From NCBI RefSeq assembly GCF_024297145.1, contig NZ_JANCTC010000007.1, positions 245,622 to 309,621 of the forward strand: DNA of 64,000 nucleotides. The letters run 5' to 3'. The translations under genes and the position numbers were made by a program. Shown here one piece after another: positions 27,897 through 36,867 of the stretch (position 1 is its first letter; each line of letters begins with the position of its first letter). This stretch comes from Mesorhizobium sp. LMG 17147 (GTDB lineage: Bacteria > Pseudomonadota > Alphaproteobacteria > Rhizobiales > Rhizobiaceae). The notes below the pieces were generated by a model. It saw nothing but the letters and a program-made list of their open reading frames with translations. It did not search any database and was not told the DNA's origin.

Positions 27897-29459
27897 ATGA
27901 TTGCCAAGAACAAGTTCCAACGCCATGCGATCGCCGTCCATCTGGCACAGCAGCTCGCCGGACCTGCGCGGGCAATCTCAGGATTTCAGGAGTTGCTGAC
28001 CGAACAGGTGCAGGACCTCGGTCTGGTCCACATGACATCGGATCTAGAGAAGGTCAGCGCCGCTGCTTGCGAATTGAATAGCCTGATCGACAGCTTGATC
28101 CATGGCAAAGCCGACAATCAGAATCGGGCAGGGGTCGAGATCGAGGCGAAACTGCGCCACGACTTGCGAACGCCGCTCAACGCGATCATCGGCTATTCCG
28201 AAATGATTCGTGAAGAAGCCGAAGAATTGCACGAATACGCGCTGGAAGAGGATGTCAGGGTGATGCTCGCCGCGGCGGCCGAGTTGTTGGCGCATGTCGA
28301 TGCAATCGCCGGCCTCTCGCGCGCACCCGACAGCGAGGAACCGCGGACCACGGATCAGGCTGAGATCGATGCGGCAGGACTCGAACGAGCAGTGATCAAG
28401 ACGGAGCACCCCGTAAGCTCCGGCAGTGGCCGCATACTTGTCGTTGACGACATCAGCAGTAACCGCGGTCTCCTCTCCCGCCGCCTGCAACGTGACGGTC
28501 ATCAGGTAGTCACCGCCGAGTCCGGTCTGTCAGCGCTGGCTCACCTTGCGGAACACGAGTTTGACCTGGTTTTGCTGGACCTCCTGATGCCGGACATGAA
28601 CGGCATCGAGGTGCTCTCACGATTGAAAGCAGAGCGCCGATGGCGGCATATCCCTGTCATCATGATATCGGGGTTGGACGAAGTGGACGCAGTGGTCCGC
28701 TGCATCGAGGCGGGGGCCGACGACTACTTGCCTAAACCTTTTAATCCAGTCCTGCTGCGCGCCCGGATCAACTCGAGTTTGGAGAAGAAGCGTTGGCTCG
28801 ACCGCGAGCACCAGTATCTTCAGCGGATCGAGGCGGAGAAGCGGCGGGCTGACTCGCTACTTCATGCGATCTTGCCCGGTCAGATCGTGGCACGACTGCA
28901 TCGGGGCGAAGAGTTCATTGCCGACCGGTTCGATGAAGTGACCATTCTTTTTGCCGATATTGTCGGTTTCTCCAGCATAGCGGCAAGGTTGCCGCCGTCG
29001 GACCTGATCAAGCGTCTTGACAGTCTATTCGGCACGTTCGACGTCTTGGCGGAGAAGCATTCCGTGGAGAAAATCAAGACCATCGGAGACGCCTATATGG
29101 CTGCGGGCGGCGTTCCCGAACCGGCAGCTGACCATGCCGACAGGATCGTGGCACTGGGGAAATCCATGCTGGACGCGTTGAAGCCCTTAGCTTTGGGCAA
29201 CAATAGTTTTCGGATCCGCATTGGCGTGCACACCGGACCGGTGATCGCGGGCCTGATCGGCCGGCATCGGTTCGTCTACGACCTCTGGGGCGAGACCGTG
29301 AATATCGCAAGCCGGCTCGAGTCCCAGGGCGTGGCCGACCGCATGCAGATCTCGGAGGCAACCAAGCAGGCCCTGCGCACCTCCTGGGAGCTCGAACCGC
29401 GCTGTAATGTAGAACTGGCAGGTGTCGGCAGGATTGAAACCTATCTCGTTCAACACTGA
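27897..29459 (+). CDS. Histidine-acceptor / receiver / class III nucleotide cyclase fusion, 520 aa
   Basis: Starts at ATG 27897, 24 bases after the response regulator. The first 140 residues contain an H-box with H88 ([17 protein letters not shown]), a HisKA-like dimerisation helix pair, but no HATPase domain follows. Next is a receiver with D228 ([14 protein letters not shown]), then a coiled linker (residues about 295-325), then a class III adenylate/guanylate cyclase with a first metal Asp at D354 (LFADIVGFSS), the second in IGDAYMAAGG, and the transition-state stretch DLWGETVNIASRLES. Such receiver-cyclase fusions make a cyclic nucleotide when phosphorylated. Substrate ATP or GTP is not deducible with confidence. 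Confidence 0.9.
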   Translation: MIAKNKFQRHAIAVHLAQQLAGPARAISGFQELLTEQVQDLGLVHMTSDLEKVSAAACELNSLIDSLIHGKADNQNRAGVEIEAKLRHDLRTPLNAIIGYSEMIREEAEELHEYALEEDVRVMLAAAAELLAHVDAIAGLSRAPDSEEPRTTDQAEIDAAGLERAVIKTEHPVSSGSGRILVVDDISSNRGLLSRRLQRDGHQVVTAESGLSALAHLAEHEFDLVLLDLLMPDMNGIEVLSRLKAERRWRHIPVIMISGLDEVDAVVRCIEAGADDYLPKPFNPVLLRARINSSLEKKRWLDREHQYLQRIEAEKRRADSLLHAILPGQIVARLHRGEEFIADRFDEVTILFADIVGFSSIAARLPPSDLIKRLDSLFGTFDVLAEKHSVEKIKTIGDAYMAAGGVPEPAADHADRIVALGKSMLDALKPLALGNNSFRIRIGVHTGPVIAGLIGRHRFVYDLWGETVNIASRLESQGVADRMQISEATKQALRTSWELEPRCNVELAGVGRIETYLVQH

Positions 29460-29567
29460 TCGGACCAATGTCTGACTGCCCTTAGGGAATTTCGCGAAGC
29501 GATGCTCTGCTGCTGACGCGATGAATGCCACAGCTATCGTATCATGCTTCGCGAAGCAGGGCTCGGC

Positions 29568-30708
29568 CTAGGTCCTTGTAGGGGTGGCTTCGACGCCATG
29601 CTGGAGTGGAAAGTGCTCCGAGCCGGGGAAGACCACGATGCGCCGCACCGGAGCAAGGTCCTCGCAGGCGTGATAAAAACCCTTTTCCACCTTCGGCGCC
29701 AGGCTACGCTTCACTTCGATGGCCCAGAGGCGTTGGTCCGGCAACGTGAGCAGCAGGTCGATCTCCGCGCCCGCGGCTGTTCGATAGAAATTGCTCAGCG
29801 TGCCGGCGGGGGCGGCGGCGGTGAGGGTTTCGATCACAAACCCTTCCCAAGGGGCGCCGGCCACTGGATGCCCAAGCACGTCTTCCTGCGTGGCGAGACC
29901 AAGCAGCGCATGGGTGATGCCGCTGTCGCGGACATAGACGCGCGGGGATTTAACCAAAGCGCTTGCCGACATTGGCATGCCAGGGTTCCAGCCGGCGAAC
30001 CAATCAGGAGATCGACGAGTAGGTCGAGATACGACGCGACTGTCTTGCCGTCGACGCCGAGCGCGCGGGCGAACTCGGCAGCGTTGAGCAGGCCAGCTTG
30101 GTGGTGCGCCAGCATGGTCCAGAAGCGGCGCAGCGTCTCGGCTGGGACGCGCGGACCGAGGAGGGGAATGTCGCGTTCCAAATAGGTGCGGATGAAATCC
30201 AGCCGCCACCGCTGGCTGGCGCGGTCACTGGCGGCCAGAAAGCTGTCGGGCAAGCCGCCGCGTACCCATAGCGGCCCAAGGTCGGCGGCGCCGACCTCGA
30301 GCCCGTCGATGGGATGCATTTCGAGATAGGCAATGCGGCCGGCAAGGGTCTCGCCTGACTGCTTCAGGAGATCGATCGACGCCGAACCTAAGAGCAGGAA
30401 GCGGCCGGCTTTGCGACCGCTACGCCGACCGCGGTCGATCAGCCCGCGCAGGTTCTGGAACAGGTTCGGTAACCGGTGGACCTCGTCGAGGATAACCAGT
30501 TTGTCCTGATGCTCGGCCAATAAAGCTCCGGCTCGGCAAGCCGTGCGCGGTCGGCGTCCGACTCGAGGTCGAGGTAGATCGATGGACGCCGTTCGGCTAG
30601 TTCCAGCGCCAGGGTTGTCTTGCCGACCTGACGCGGCCCGAGCAGTGCCACAGCGGGCATGCTGTCCAGCATCTCGGTGAGTTCAGTGCTGATGCGACGT
30701 TCAATCAT
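29568..30708 (-). pseudogene. AAA (AAA_14/DUF4143) ATPase, two frameshifts
   Basis: The three frames together give a full DUF4143-type ATPase. Frame one (ATG 30708) reads MIERRISTELTEMLDSM and Walker A LLGPRQVGKTTLA. Frame two starts near 30520 with LAEHQDKLVILDEVHRLP (Walker B) and the long middle. Frame three from about 30000 gives VRRLEPWHANVGKRLVKSP and the DUF4143 nuclease-like end with AGAEIDLLL and WAIEVKRS. A base is missing near 30519-30523 and one is extra near 29998-30006. Such genes are frequent mobile accessory ATPases of unclear role. As read it is inactive. Confidence 0.88.
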
Positions 30709-31121
30709 CCTTGCAATTATGGAGTATAGTTCCAGTTTTGCAAGGACATGCGAGCCCAGCCGCGCAAGACGCGCAGGCAAGGGGGCATTTAAAAGCGCCG
30801 ACGCCTGAGTGAGATTGGCCCGGAACAGATCCCTCCGATGCTGACTTGGCCCATCACAATAAACAGAGCATTCGCCCACGCACGACGGACTCTGAAACCG
30901 GGTTGATTGTCCGACCATGACGGCGGATGGCTGTCAGTACGAATACCGATCTAGCAGGAACGCGACGAAGATCGGTAAGGTAAGGTTGTCGGGGTGCCAA
31001 CGGGCTATAGGAGGCCCGAATTGGTCGGGCAATCTTGTCTGGCACTACTAAGATTTGGCGAGTGACAGCACGGCTCGGTCGCACGCATCATCGTCCAATG
31101 CCCTGGTGAGGAGATGATGCC
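30709..31121. other. Intergenic region upstream of the GHMP kinase
   Basis: About 410 bases without a supported gene. It should contain the promoter for the plus-strand kinase/PLP gene pair. A GGAAC motif near 30824 lacks a matching -10 element. No repeat or terminator was found. Confidence 0.4.
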
Positions 31122-32102
31122 GTGACACAGACAAGCACACTGAGATCCGGCCAGCAGACACATTCGAGGAAGATCAACACCGAGACTGTCGCATGGCCCC
31201 TGGTGGTAGGAGTCGGTCGGGCACACGCCCATCACGGGGAATTCCTCCAAGGCGTCTTTGAAAGGGAAAACGGACGGCTTTGTCGCGGACTCGTCACGCT
31301 TCCGCTGACGTCGCAAGAGTCGCTAGCGACCTTCTGGCCGGATCAGCAAGCCGGCATTCGGTCGCGACCCGCAAACCGGACCAAGGCGGCTCGCGCGGCG
31401 GCCCTCACGCTCGAGCATGTCGGGTTAGCTGGAAGAGGGGGAGAATTGACGATCGAAAGTTCTATCCCGGTAGGGCACGGTTACGGTTCCTCCACGGCAG
31501 ACGTCATTGCGTCGATCCGCGCGGTCGCGGCTTCGGCGGGTGTCACGCTGCGCCAGTCAACGGTTGCGCGACTGGCCGTTGCCGCGGAAAGCGCAAGCGA
31601 CGCCATTGCTTATGGCGACCAACCTATCCTCTTCGCCCACCGGGAAGGCCGTACGATCGAACACTTCGGTGGCGAGTTCCCGCCCCTTCTCTTGGTGGGT
31701 TTCAGGGACGGCAGTGCCCGACCGATCGATACACTGAGCATGCCACGGGCACGCTACGATGGTGAGGAAATCGGGCTGTTCCGTGTTCTGCGGGGACTGG
31801 CGAACCGCGCCATCCGGCAACAAGATCCCCGCCTGCTTGGACGTGTCGCAACCATCAGCGCCAGTATCAGTCAGAGGCACCTGCCGAAGGCATCCTTCAA
31901 CACCGTTTTGGATATAGCGCGGGCGCATGGCGCGTGCGGTGTGCAGGTGGCCCACAGCGGAACATTGATCGGCATCCTTCTGGATGCGACTGCGCCCAGG
32001 GCGGCCATGCGTGCTGCTGAGCTCGCAAGGCAGGTGAGCAGCGCAGGCCTCCAAGGCGTTCATACGTTTACCCTTAATGCCGAGACGAGGCTAATCCAGT
32101 GA
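31122..32102 (+). CDS. GHMP-family kinase, L-threonine-kinase (PduX)-like, 326 aa
   Basis: GTG 31122 follows GAGGAG. The N-terminal part holds GRAHAHHGEFLQGVF, and the glycine-rich ATP loop IPVGHGYGSSTAD lies at residues about 115-126, the P-x-G-x-G-x-G-SS motif of GHMP kinases. The 'GEFLQG' context is most like PduX-type L-threonine kinases, though homoserine or serine kinases of the same superfamily cannot be ruled out. The next gene, whose start overlaps its stop, is a cysteine-synthase-like PLP enzyme. The pairing suggests that the kinase activates a hydroxy amino acid as its phosphate ester for elimination or replacement. Confidence 0.82.
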   Translation: MTQTSTLRSGQQTHSRKINTETVAWPLVVGVGRAHAHHGEFLQGVFERENGRLCRGLVTLPLTSQESLATFWPDQQAGIRSRPANRTKAARAAALTLEHVGLAGRGGELTIESSIPVGHGYGSSTADVIASIRAVAASAGVTLRQSTVARLAVAAESASDAIAYGDQPILFAHREGRTIEHFGGEFPPLLLVGFRDGSARPIDTLSMPRARYDGEEIGLFRVLRGLANRAIRQQDPRLLGRVATISASISQRHLPKASFNTVLDIARAHGACGVQVAHSGTLIGILLDATAPRAAMRAAELARQVSSAGLQGVHTFTLNAETRLIQ

Positions 32103-33145
32103 CCACGGCGCAAGACTATTTACGCGCCTACGAGACGCCGCGTTTTGCCCAACTCGCACCTAACCTCAACGCTGCCTGCTTTTCCCTCATGAAGCTGATC
32201 CCCGCCCGGTTCATGGTCGATCAGGCGGAAGCGTCAGGGCGCCTCAGGCAGGAAGGTCACATCATCGAAACGACGTCGGGCACATTCGGCCTCGCCATCG
32301 CCATGCTGGCCACGGCTCGTGGCTATGCGCTTACGCTTGTCACGGCTTCCAGCCTCATCGACTTGAAACTTAGGCGGCGCCTGGAACAGCTTGGAGCCAA
32401 AGTGATGGCCATCGATGATCCTCAGGGAGACGGCAATCAGCGTGGTCGGCTCGAGTACCTCCAGCAGAGCTTGCAAGATCATCCGGACACGTATTGGCCT
32501 CGGCAATACGATAATCCGGAAAACCGCCTTGCCTATGCGCGCCTGGCGGACCTCGTTGTTCGATCATTCGGCCGCATCGATTGCGTCGTTGGTTGCGTGG
32601 GCACGGGAGGATCGCTTTGTGGAACCGGAGGCTTCCTTCGTGAGCTCTTTCCTGATCTCAGGATGATTGCTGTCGATACCCACAGAAGCATGCTCTTTGG
32701 CCAGCCTGTAGGACGTCGCATGCTGCGCGGGCTCGGCAACAGCGTTTTGCCGGACAATGTTCGTCATGAGATGATCGACGATATTCATTGGGTGGGCGCA
32801 TTGCCGGCTTACGCAATGGCGCATGGGCTGTTTCGTGATCACGGGCTCTTCATGGGGCCGACCAGCGGCGCCGCAGCCTTGGTCGGCGCCTGGTTCGCCA
32901 GGCAAAATCCGGAAGCCTCCACCGTCGTCATAATGCCAGATGAAGGGCATCGTCATTCCGATACAGTCTACAACCCCGACTGGCTCGCCGGTTTGAAGGG
33001 TTGGCCAATCTCCATTCCTCTTGAACCAACTGTTCTCACGCGAATTCGTCCGGCCGAAGAGACGGCATGGACGAGATTCCCTTGGAACCGCAGAACTTTA
33101 AACGCCGTCCTCGCGGGGGCGGACGGCCTGTCCCCTACGCAGTGA
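32099..33145 (+). CDS. Cysteine-synthase-like fold-type II PLP enzyme, 348 aa
   Basis: GTG 32099 overlaps the kinase stop (GTGA). The substrate-loop motif ETTSGTFGLA (canonical TSGNTG), the PLP-phosphate loop CVGTGGSLCGTG, and the C-terminal GPTSGAAALVG support the cysteine synthase/SbnA branch of fold type II enzymes. The PLP lysine is probably in SLMKLIPARF. Enzymes of this group do beta-replacement on O-acetyl- or O-phospho-serine-type substrates, giving cysteine, diaminopropionate or related amino acids. The coupling to a kinase fits a phosphate-ester substrate. The motif NAACFSLMKL differs from canonical NPTGSFKDR, so the substrate is uncertain. Confidence 0.85.
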   Translation: MTTAQDYLRAYETPRFAQLAPNLNAACFSLMKLIPARFMVDQAEASGRLRQEGHIIETTSGTFGLAIAMLATARGYALTLVTASSLIDLKLRRRLEQLGAKVMAIDDPQGDGNQRGRLEYLQQSLQDHPDTYWPRQYDNPENRLAYARLADLVVRSFGRIDCVVGCVGTGGSLCGTGGFLRELFPDLRMIAVDTHRSMLFGQPVGRRMLRGLGNSVLPDNVRHEMIDDIHWVGALPAYAMAHGLFRDHGLFMGPTSGAAALVGAWFARQNPEASTVVIMPDEGHRHSDTVYNPDWLAGLKGWPISIPLEPTVLTRIRPAEETAWTRFPWNRRTLNAVLAGADGLSPTQ

Positions 33146-33189
33146 CAGGTCCGAAATCAGGCTAGGCAACAACCAACATCGGCCAGCAG

Positions 33190-33921
33190 TCACACAGGGT
33201 GCATGACCCGGTGAAGAAAATCCCTAGTGCGTTCGTGTTTCGGATGTCGAAGCAGCTCCTTGGCCGGACCTTGCTCAACGATCCGGCCGCCGTCCAGAAA
33301 GAGCACGCTATCGGAAACCTCGCGGGCGAACTGAATTTCGTGCGTAACCACGAGCATGGTCATGTTCTCGTCTGCGAGCGCGCGCATGACCTGCAGGACC
33401 TCACCGACCGTTTCCGGGTCAAGTGCGGAGGTGGGCTCGTCGAAAAGAATGGCCTGTGGGCGCATTGCCAGTGCACGGGCGATGGCCACGCGCTGCTGTT
33501 GACCGCCCGACAATGACGCGGGATAGGCATTCGTCTTGTCGGCCAAGCCGACGCGATTGAGCAATGCCGTGGCCCGTTCCCGGACCTGGTTCCTATTTTC
33601 CTTCAGCACATAGAGCGGCCCTTCCATGACATTTTCCAGGGCTGTGCGGTGCGGAAACAGGTTGAAACGTTGAAAAACCATGGAAACGCGGGTGCAGATG
33701 GCGTGAACCTGGGGCGAGGCGGCATCGACCACCGTGCCGTCGATGCTGATACGACCGCGCTGATAGGTCTCAAGCCCGTTCACACATCGTAGAAGCGTCG
33801 ATTTGCCGGAACCCGAGGGCCCAATCAGACATACGACCTGTCCTTTGGCGATCTCGGCGTTGATCCCCTTGAGGACTTCGTGCGCACCGAAGGACTTGTG
33901 CACGTTGTCAAAGGTGATCAT
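33190..33921 (-). CDS. Polar amino acid ABC transporter ATPase, 243 aa
   Basis: An ATPase of the GlnQ/HisP/ArtP class: Walker [10 protein letters not shown] (residues 34-42), Q-loop, signature [16 protein letters not shown], Walker [15 protein letters not shown], and the H-loop VVTHEIQFA. These transporters bring polar amino acids from the periplasm, energised by ATP. The stop is converging on the plus-strand PLP gene. The start overlaps the permease stop (33918). Confidence 0.93.
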   Translation of the reverse strand: MITFDNVHKSFGAHEVLKGINAEIAKGQVVCLIGPSGSGKSTLLRCVNGLETYQRGRISIDGTVVDAASPQVHAICTRVSMVFQRFNLFPHRTALENVMEGPLYVLKENRNQVRERATALLNRVGLADKTNAYPASLSGGQQQRVAIARALAMRPQAILFDEPTSALDPETVGEVLQVMRALADENMTMLVVTHEIQFAREVSDSVLFLDGGRIVEQGPAKELLRHPKHERTRDFLHRVMHPV

Positions 33922-34574
33922 CCCGCCGCCCCAAGATAGCTTTCGGCTCTACGCATAAACAGGTTCAGCGGAACCGTCAGGCACAGGTAAAGCAGTGCCA
34001 CCAAGGTAAAAACTGTCATGTTGTCGAATGTGGACGACGCAAGCATCTTGCCCTGCATGGTGAGCTCCTGAACCGAGATCACCGACACAAGCGAGGAGTC
34101 CTTTAGCAGCATGATCATGTTGTTGGCGTAAGGCGGCAGGATGATCTTGACTGCCTGCGGCAGCACGACGCGGCGCATCATCAACGGACGCTTCATCCCG
34201 ATCGATTTTGCCGCTTCGACCTGACCCTTATCGACCGCCTCGATGCCAGCCCGGAAAGTTTCCCCGAGATAGCAGGAGTGAGCCAGGCCCAGCCCGATCG
34301 TACCGGCCTGGAGCGCAGTCAGGTTGATGCCGATCTCGGGCGCGACAAAGTAGATATAAAAGAGAACCACCAGCAGTGGTATGCCGCGCACGAAGTCGAC
34401 AAGCAGCCGCGTCGGCACGGCGAGACAGCGTATCCCCGATGTCCTGAACAGCGCCCAGACAAGACCGAGCGCCGTCGCAAGGCACAGCGCAAGAAGGGTT
34501 ATCAGGACGGTCAGCCAAACGCCTTGAAGAAGAAGTGGTAGATATTCCGTTGCATGCGCGATGAATTTGGTCAT
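33918..34574 (-). CDS. Polar amino acid ABC transporter permease, 218 aa
   Basis: A His/Gln-type membrane component with five or six membrane segments and the conserved EAA loop ([26 protein letters not shown] region). The C-terminal [19 protein letters not shown] is the usual motif that contacts the ATPase. Only one permease gene is present, so the channel should be a homodimer. It lies between the ATPase (overlap at 33918-33921) and the binding protein (about 100 bases upstream). Confidence 0.92.
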   Translation of the reverse strand: MTKFIAHATEYLPLLLQGVWLTVLITLLALCLATALGLVWALFRTSGIRCLAVPTRLLVDFVRGIPLLVVLFYIYFVAPEIGINLTALQAGTIGLGLAHSCYLGETFRAGIEAVDKGQVEAAKSIGMKRPLMMRRVVLPQAVKIILPPYANNMIMLLKDSSLVSVISVQELTMQGKMLASSTFDNMTVFTLVALLYLCLTVPLNLFMRRAESYLGAAG

Positions 34575-34674
34575 GGCCCGGCTTCCTCTGGCACCCGGCC
34601 GTCAAAGCCGGTCATTCCGATGCGATCCTTTGGTCCTGCCAACCGGCGCTTGTCGAGGTCAGTGCGGGATGGCT

Positions 34675-35421
34675 TCAAAGGCCATATTTGGCAAATATTC
34701 GGCTTAATTCGCCGCTTTCCTTCAGCTTGGCGATGGAGGCATTCACCTTTTCGAGAAGCAGTGGATTTTCCTTGGCAACCGCTAACGCGACTTCGCCTTT
34801 TTTCATCGGCCGATAGCCGTCGACGAGGCGAACACCCAGTTCGGGGTTCTTTGAAAGCTGATATGCGACGATCGGGGCGTCACCAAAGCCGGCCTTGATG
34901 CGGCCCAGAACCACATCACGCATCATGTCAGCGATTGAATCGTAGAGCTTGACTTGACCGAAGACGCCAAGCGCTTCCAGAGCGTCAGCGTAGGTCGAGC
35001 CGATCTGCGCCCCGACGGTCGCACCTCTCAGCTCTTCGATCGTGTAGTTCTTGCTGTCGCCGGCAGCAACAAACATCGCCTCGCCATAGGCGTAAACCGG
35101 CGTGCTGAAATCGATTACCTGCTTTCGCTTGTCCGTTATGAACATGCTGGCGGAAATCAGATTGATCTTGTCGGTCGTCAATGCCGGGATCAGGGCTGGA
35201 AAAGCGTTTACCTGGAAGTCAGCGGTCGTACCAAGGTTCGCGGCAATCGCACTTGCCAGATCGACCATCGCGCCAGTCGGCTTTCGCGTTGCGGTGTCGA
35301 CAAAGGTGAACGGCACTCCCGTTGGCGTGACCCCGACTCTGAGCGTTTCCTCAGCCATCGTCTGAGTTGCCATTGCGACACTGAGGGCTGCGAGCCAGCC
35401 GATGAGCGTTTTGCGAAGCAT
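34675..35421 (-). CDS. Periplasmic polar amino acid binding protein, 248 aa
   Basis: An N-terminal signal peptide (LIGWLAALSVAMATQTMAEE) is followed by a family 3 solute-binding fold: LRVGVTPTGVPFTFVD, KPTGAMVDLASAIAANLG, and DIGSTYADALEALG-like core motifs. Family 3 proteins bind amino acids or opines. It supplies the transporter encoded downstream. The ligand cannot be read from sequence; its place among PLP and hydrolase genes suggests a modified or hydroxylated amino acid. Confidence 0.92.
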   Translation of the reverse strand: MLRKTLIGWLAALSVAMATQTMAEETLRVGVTPTGVPFTFVDTATRKPTGAMVDLASAIAANLGTTADFQVNAFPALIPALTTDKINLISASMFITDKRKQVIDFSTPVYAYGEAMFVAAGDSKNYTIEELRGATVGAQIGSTYADALEALGVFGQVKLYDSIADMMRDVVLGRIKAGFGDAPIVAYQLSKNPELGVRLVDGYRPMKKGEVALAVAKENPLLLEKVNASIAKLKESGELSRIFAKYGL

Positions 35422-35583
35422 GAAAATTCCCCTTTCATCATGTTTGAATCGAGGTTCCGCTCGCTAAGCGAGTTGAATTTGCCTCTCGTGGATAGCTTTT
35501 GGAAGTCCAATACCGTCCAGTTGGGGACCAGATCATCAGTCGATCACAAGTCGCGTCTGTTCATGATCGTCTCTATCTTCTCT

Positions 35584-36867
35584 TCAGGGCATCTTGGTCG
35601 CGCATTGTTGATGAGAGGGCGTGAAATAGTCACTGTCCTCGCCAATGTATTCCCACGCTTCGGCAACTGACCGAAACGATTGTTGTGCTTGGTCCGGGCC
35701 GGTCGAACGATCCAAATCCTTGAGGCCGCTCGCTGTCACGATGGCAACGACGCTGTCCGACCGCGCGATCGTGCCCTCCCGTCTCAAGGATTCAATAGCC
35801 GCAAATGGCGTCACCGAGGCAAGCTCGGCAAACACTCCCTCGGTGGCCGCAAGCTGCTGCTGCATGGCTATCAGGCCGAAGTTTCCGACCGGCATTGCCA
35901 TGCCGCCAGATTCACGCAGCGCATTGAGCGCCTGAAACGTGCTTCGTGTGGTGCCGATCGAGATGGCCAGCGTGTCGAAGCCCGCGGGAACCTCGGCGAC
36001 CAGATCGGCCTTGCCGGCAAGCGCTTTGGCCAAAGATCCGTGCACTTCCGCCGCCACGAGTCTCGGCAACCGATCGATCCTGCCTTGGCTGAGAAGATCC
36101 TTGAATCCCCACCAGAGCCCGGCAAGCGCGTCGCCATAGCAAACAGGCAAGGCGCACCAGTCCGGCACGGCTCCGTGCATCTGTTCGACGATCTCGTAAG
36201 CCAGGGTCTTGTAGCCCTCGATCCCGACAGGATGACTGCCCACCACGGGGCTGTGAAACGGCGACGTTGCAAACCATCCGAGGCGCTCGGTACCAGCGGC
36301 AAGCAATGGCCAGCGATGGGACTTGTCGGCCAGGGATACGACGCTTGCGCCGTATTTGCGGATCTGCGCCAACATTGCGCCGGCGGTGCCTGAGAATGTG
36401 ACAACAACGCATTTCAAGCCCGCCCGTGCAGCATAGGCGGCAAGTGAGGCCCCGGCGTTGCCCGACGAAGCAGTCGCCACGACGCGAACGCCACTCAAGC
36501 GTGCCATCGACACCGCCACGGTCGAGAAGCGGTCCTTGTGGGACCACGTAGGGTTTGCGCCCTCGTCCTTGATAAGCAGCTTGGGGACGCCGAGCTGCTT
36601 TCCCAGCCTCTCGGCTCTCAACAGCGGCGTCAGACCCTCGCCCAGGGAGATTGCATCGCTGAGCCCACAAGGAAGCATGTCGGCATACCGCCAAAGCGAG
36701 GGGAGCGCTGCGGAAGCGGCCGATGTCGCTGCGGATGGATCGTAGACGACCCGAAGATTGGCTGGCGCTTCGCCGCAGCATATCGGGCAGCCGCGTGAGT
36801 CGATTTTGGTATCGATCCGGAACAAGGCGCCGCATCGAATACAGGAAAAACCTGCCGCGCGGCTCAT
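35584..36867 (-). CDS. Threonine-synthase-like PLP enzyme, 427 aa
   Basis: ATG 36867 overlaps the M24 gene stop (ATGA); an upstream frame is inside that gene. The N-terminus has a zinc-ribbon-like pair of knuckles (C9xxC12 and C27xxC30, in SCIRC and CPICC). The catalytic domain shows NPTWSHKDRFS with the PLP lysine K111, ATASSGNAGASLAAYAARAG and the loop for PLP phosphate later on. This is the threonine synthase branch, whose classic substrate is O-phosphohomoserine. Here, in a transport and catabolism operon, it may act on another phosphorylated or hydroxy amino acid, or be a diaminopropionate- or threonine-lyase-like enzyme. Function not certain. Confidence 0.85.
   Translation of the reverse strand: MSRAAGFSCIRCGALFRIDTKIDSRGCPICCGEAPANLRVVYDPSAATSAASAALPSLWRYADMLPCGLSDAISLGEGLTPLLRAERLGKQLGVPKLLIKDEGANPTWSHKDRFSTVAVSMARLSGVRVVATASSGNAGASLAAYAARAGLKCVVVTFSGTAGAMLAQIRKYGASVVSLADKSHRWPLLAAGTERLGWFATSPFHSPVVGSHPVGIEGYKTLAYEIVEQMHGAVPDWCALPVCYGDALAGLWWGFKDLLSQGRIDRLPRLVAAEVHGSLAKALAGKADLVAEVPAGFDTLAISIGTTRSTFQALNALRESGGMAMPVGNFGLIAMQQQLAATEGVFAELASVTPFAAIESLRREGTIARSDSVVAIVTASGLKDLDRSTGPDQAQQSFRSVAEAWEYIGEDSDYFTPSHQQCATKMP

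Noticed and set aside
35680..36393. Plus-strand 237-codon frame opposite the threonine-synthase-like gene
   Set aside because: Antisense; composition skewed to Arg, Gln and His; the minus-strand gene has PLP and zinc motifs.
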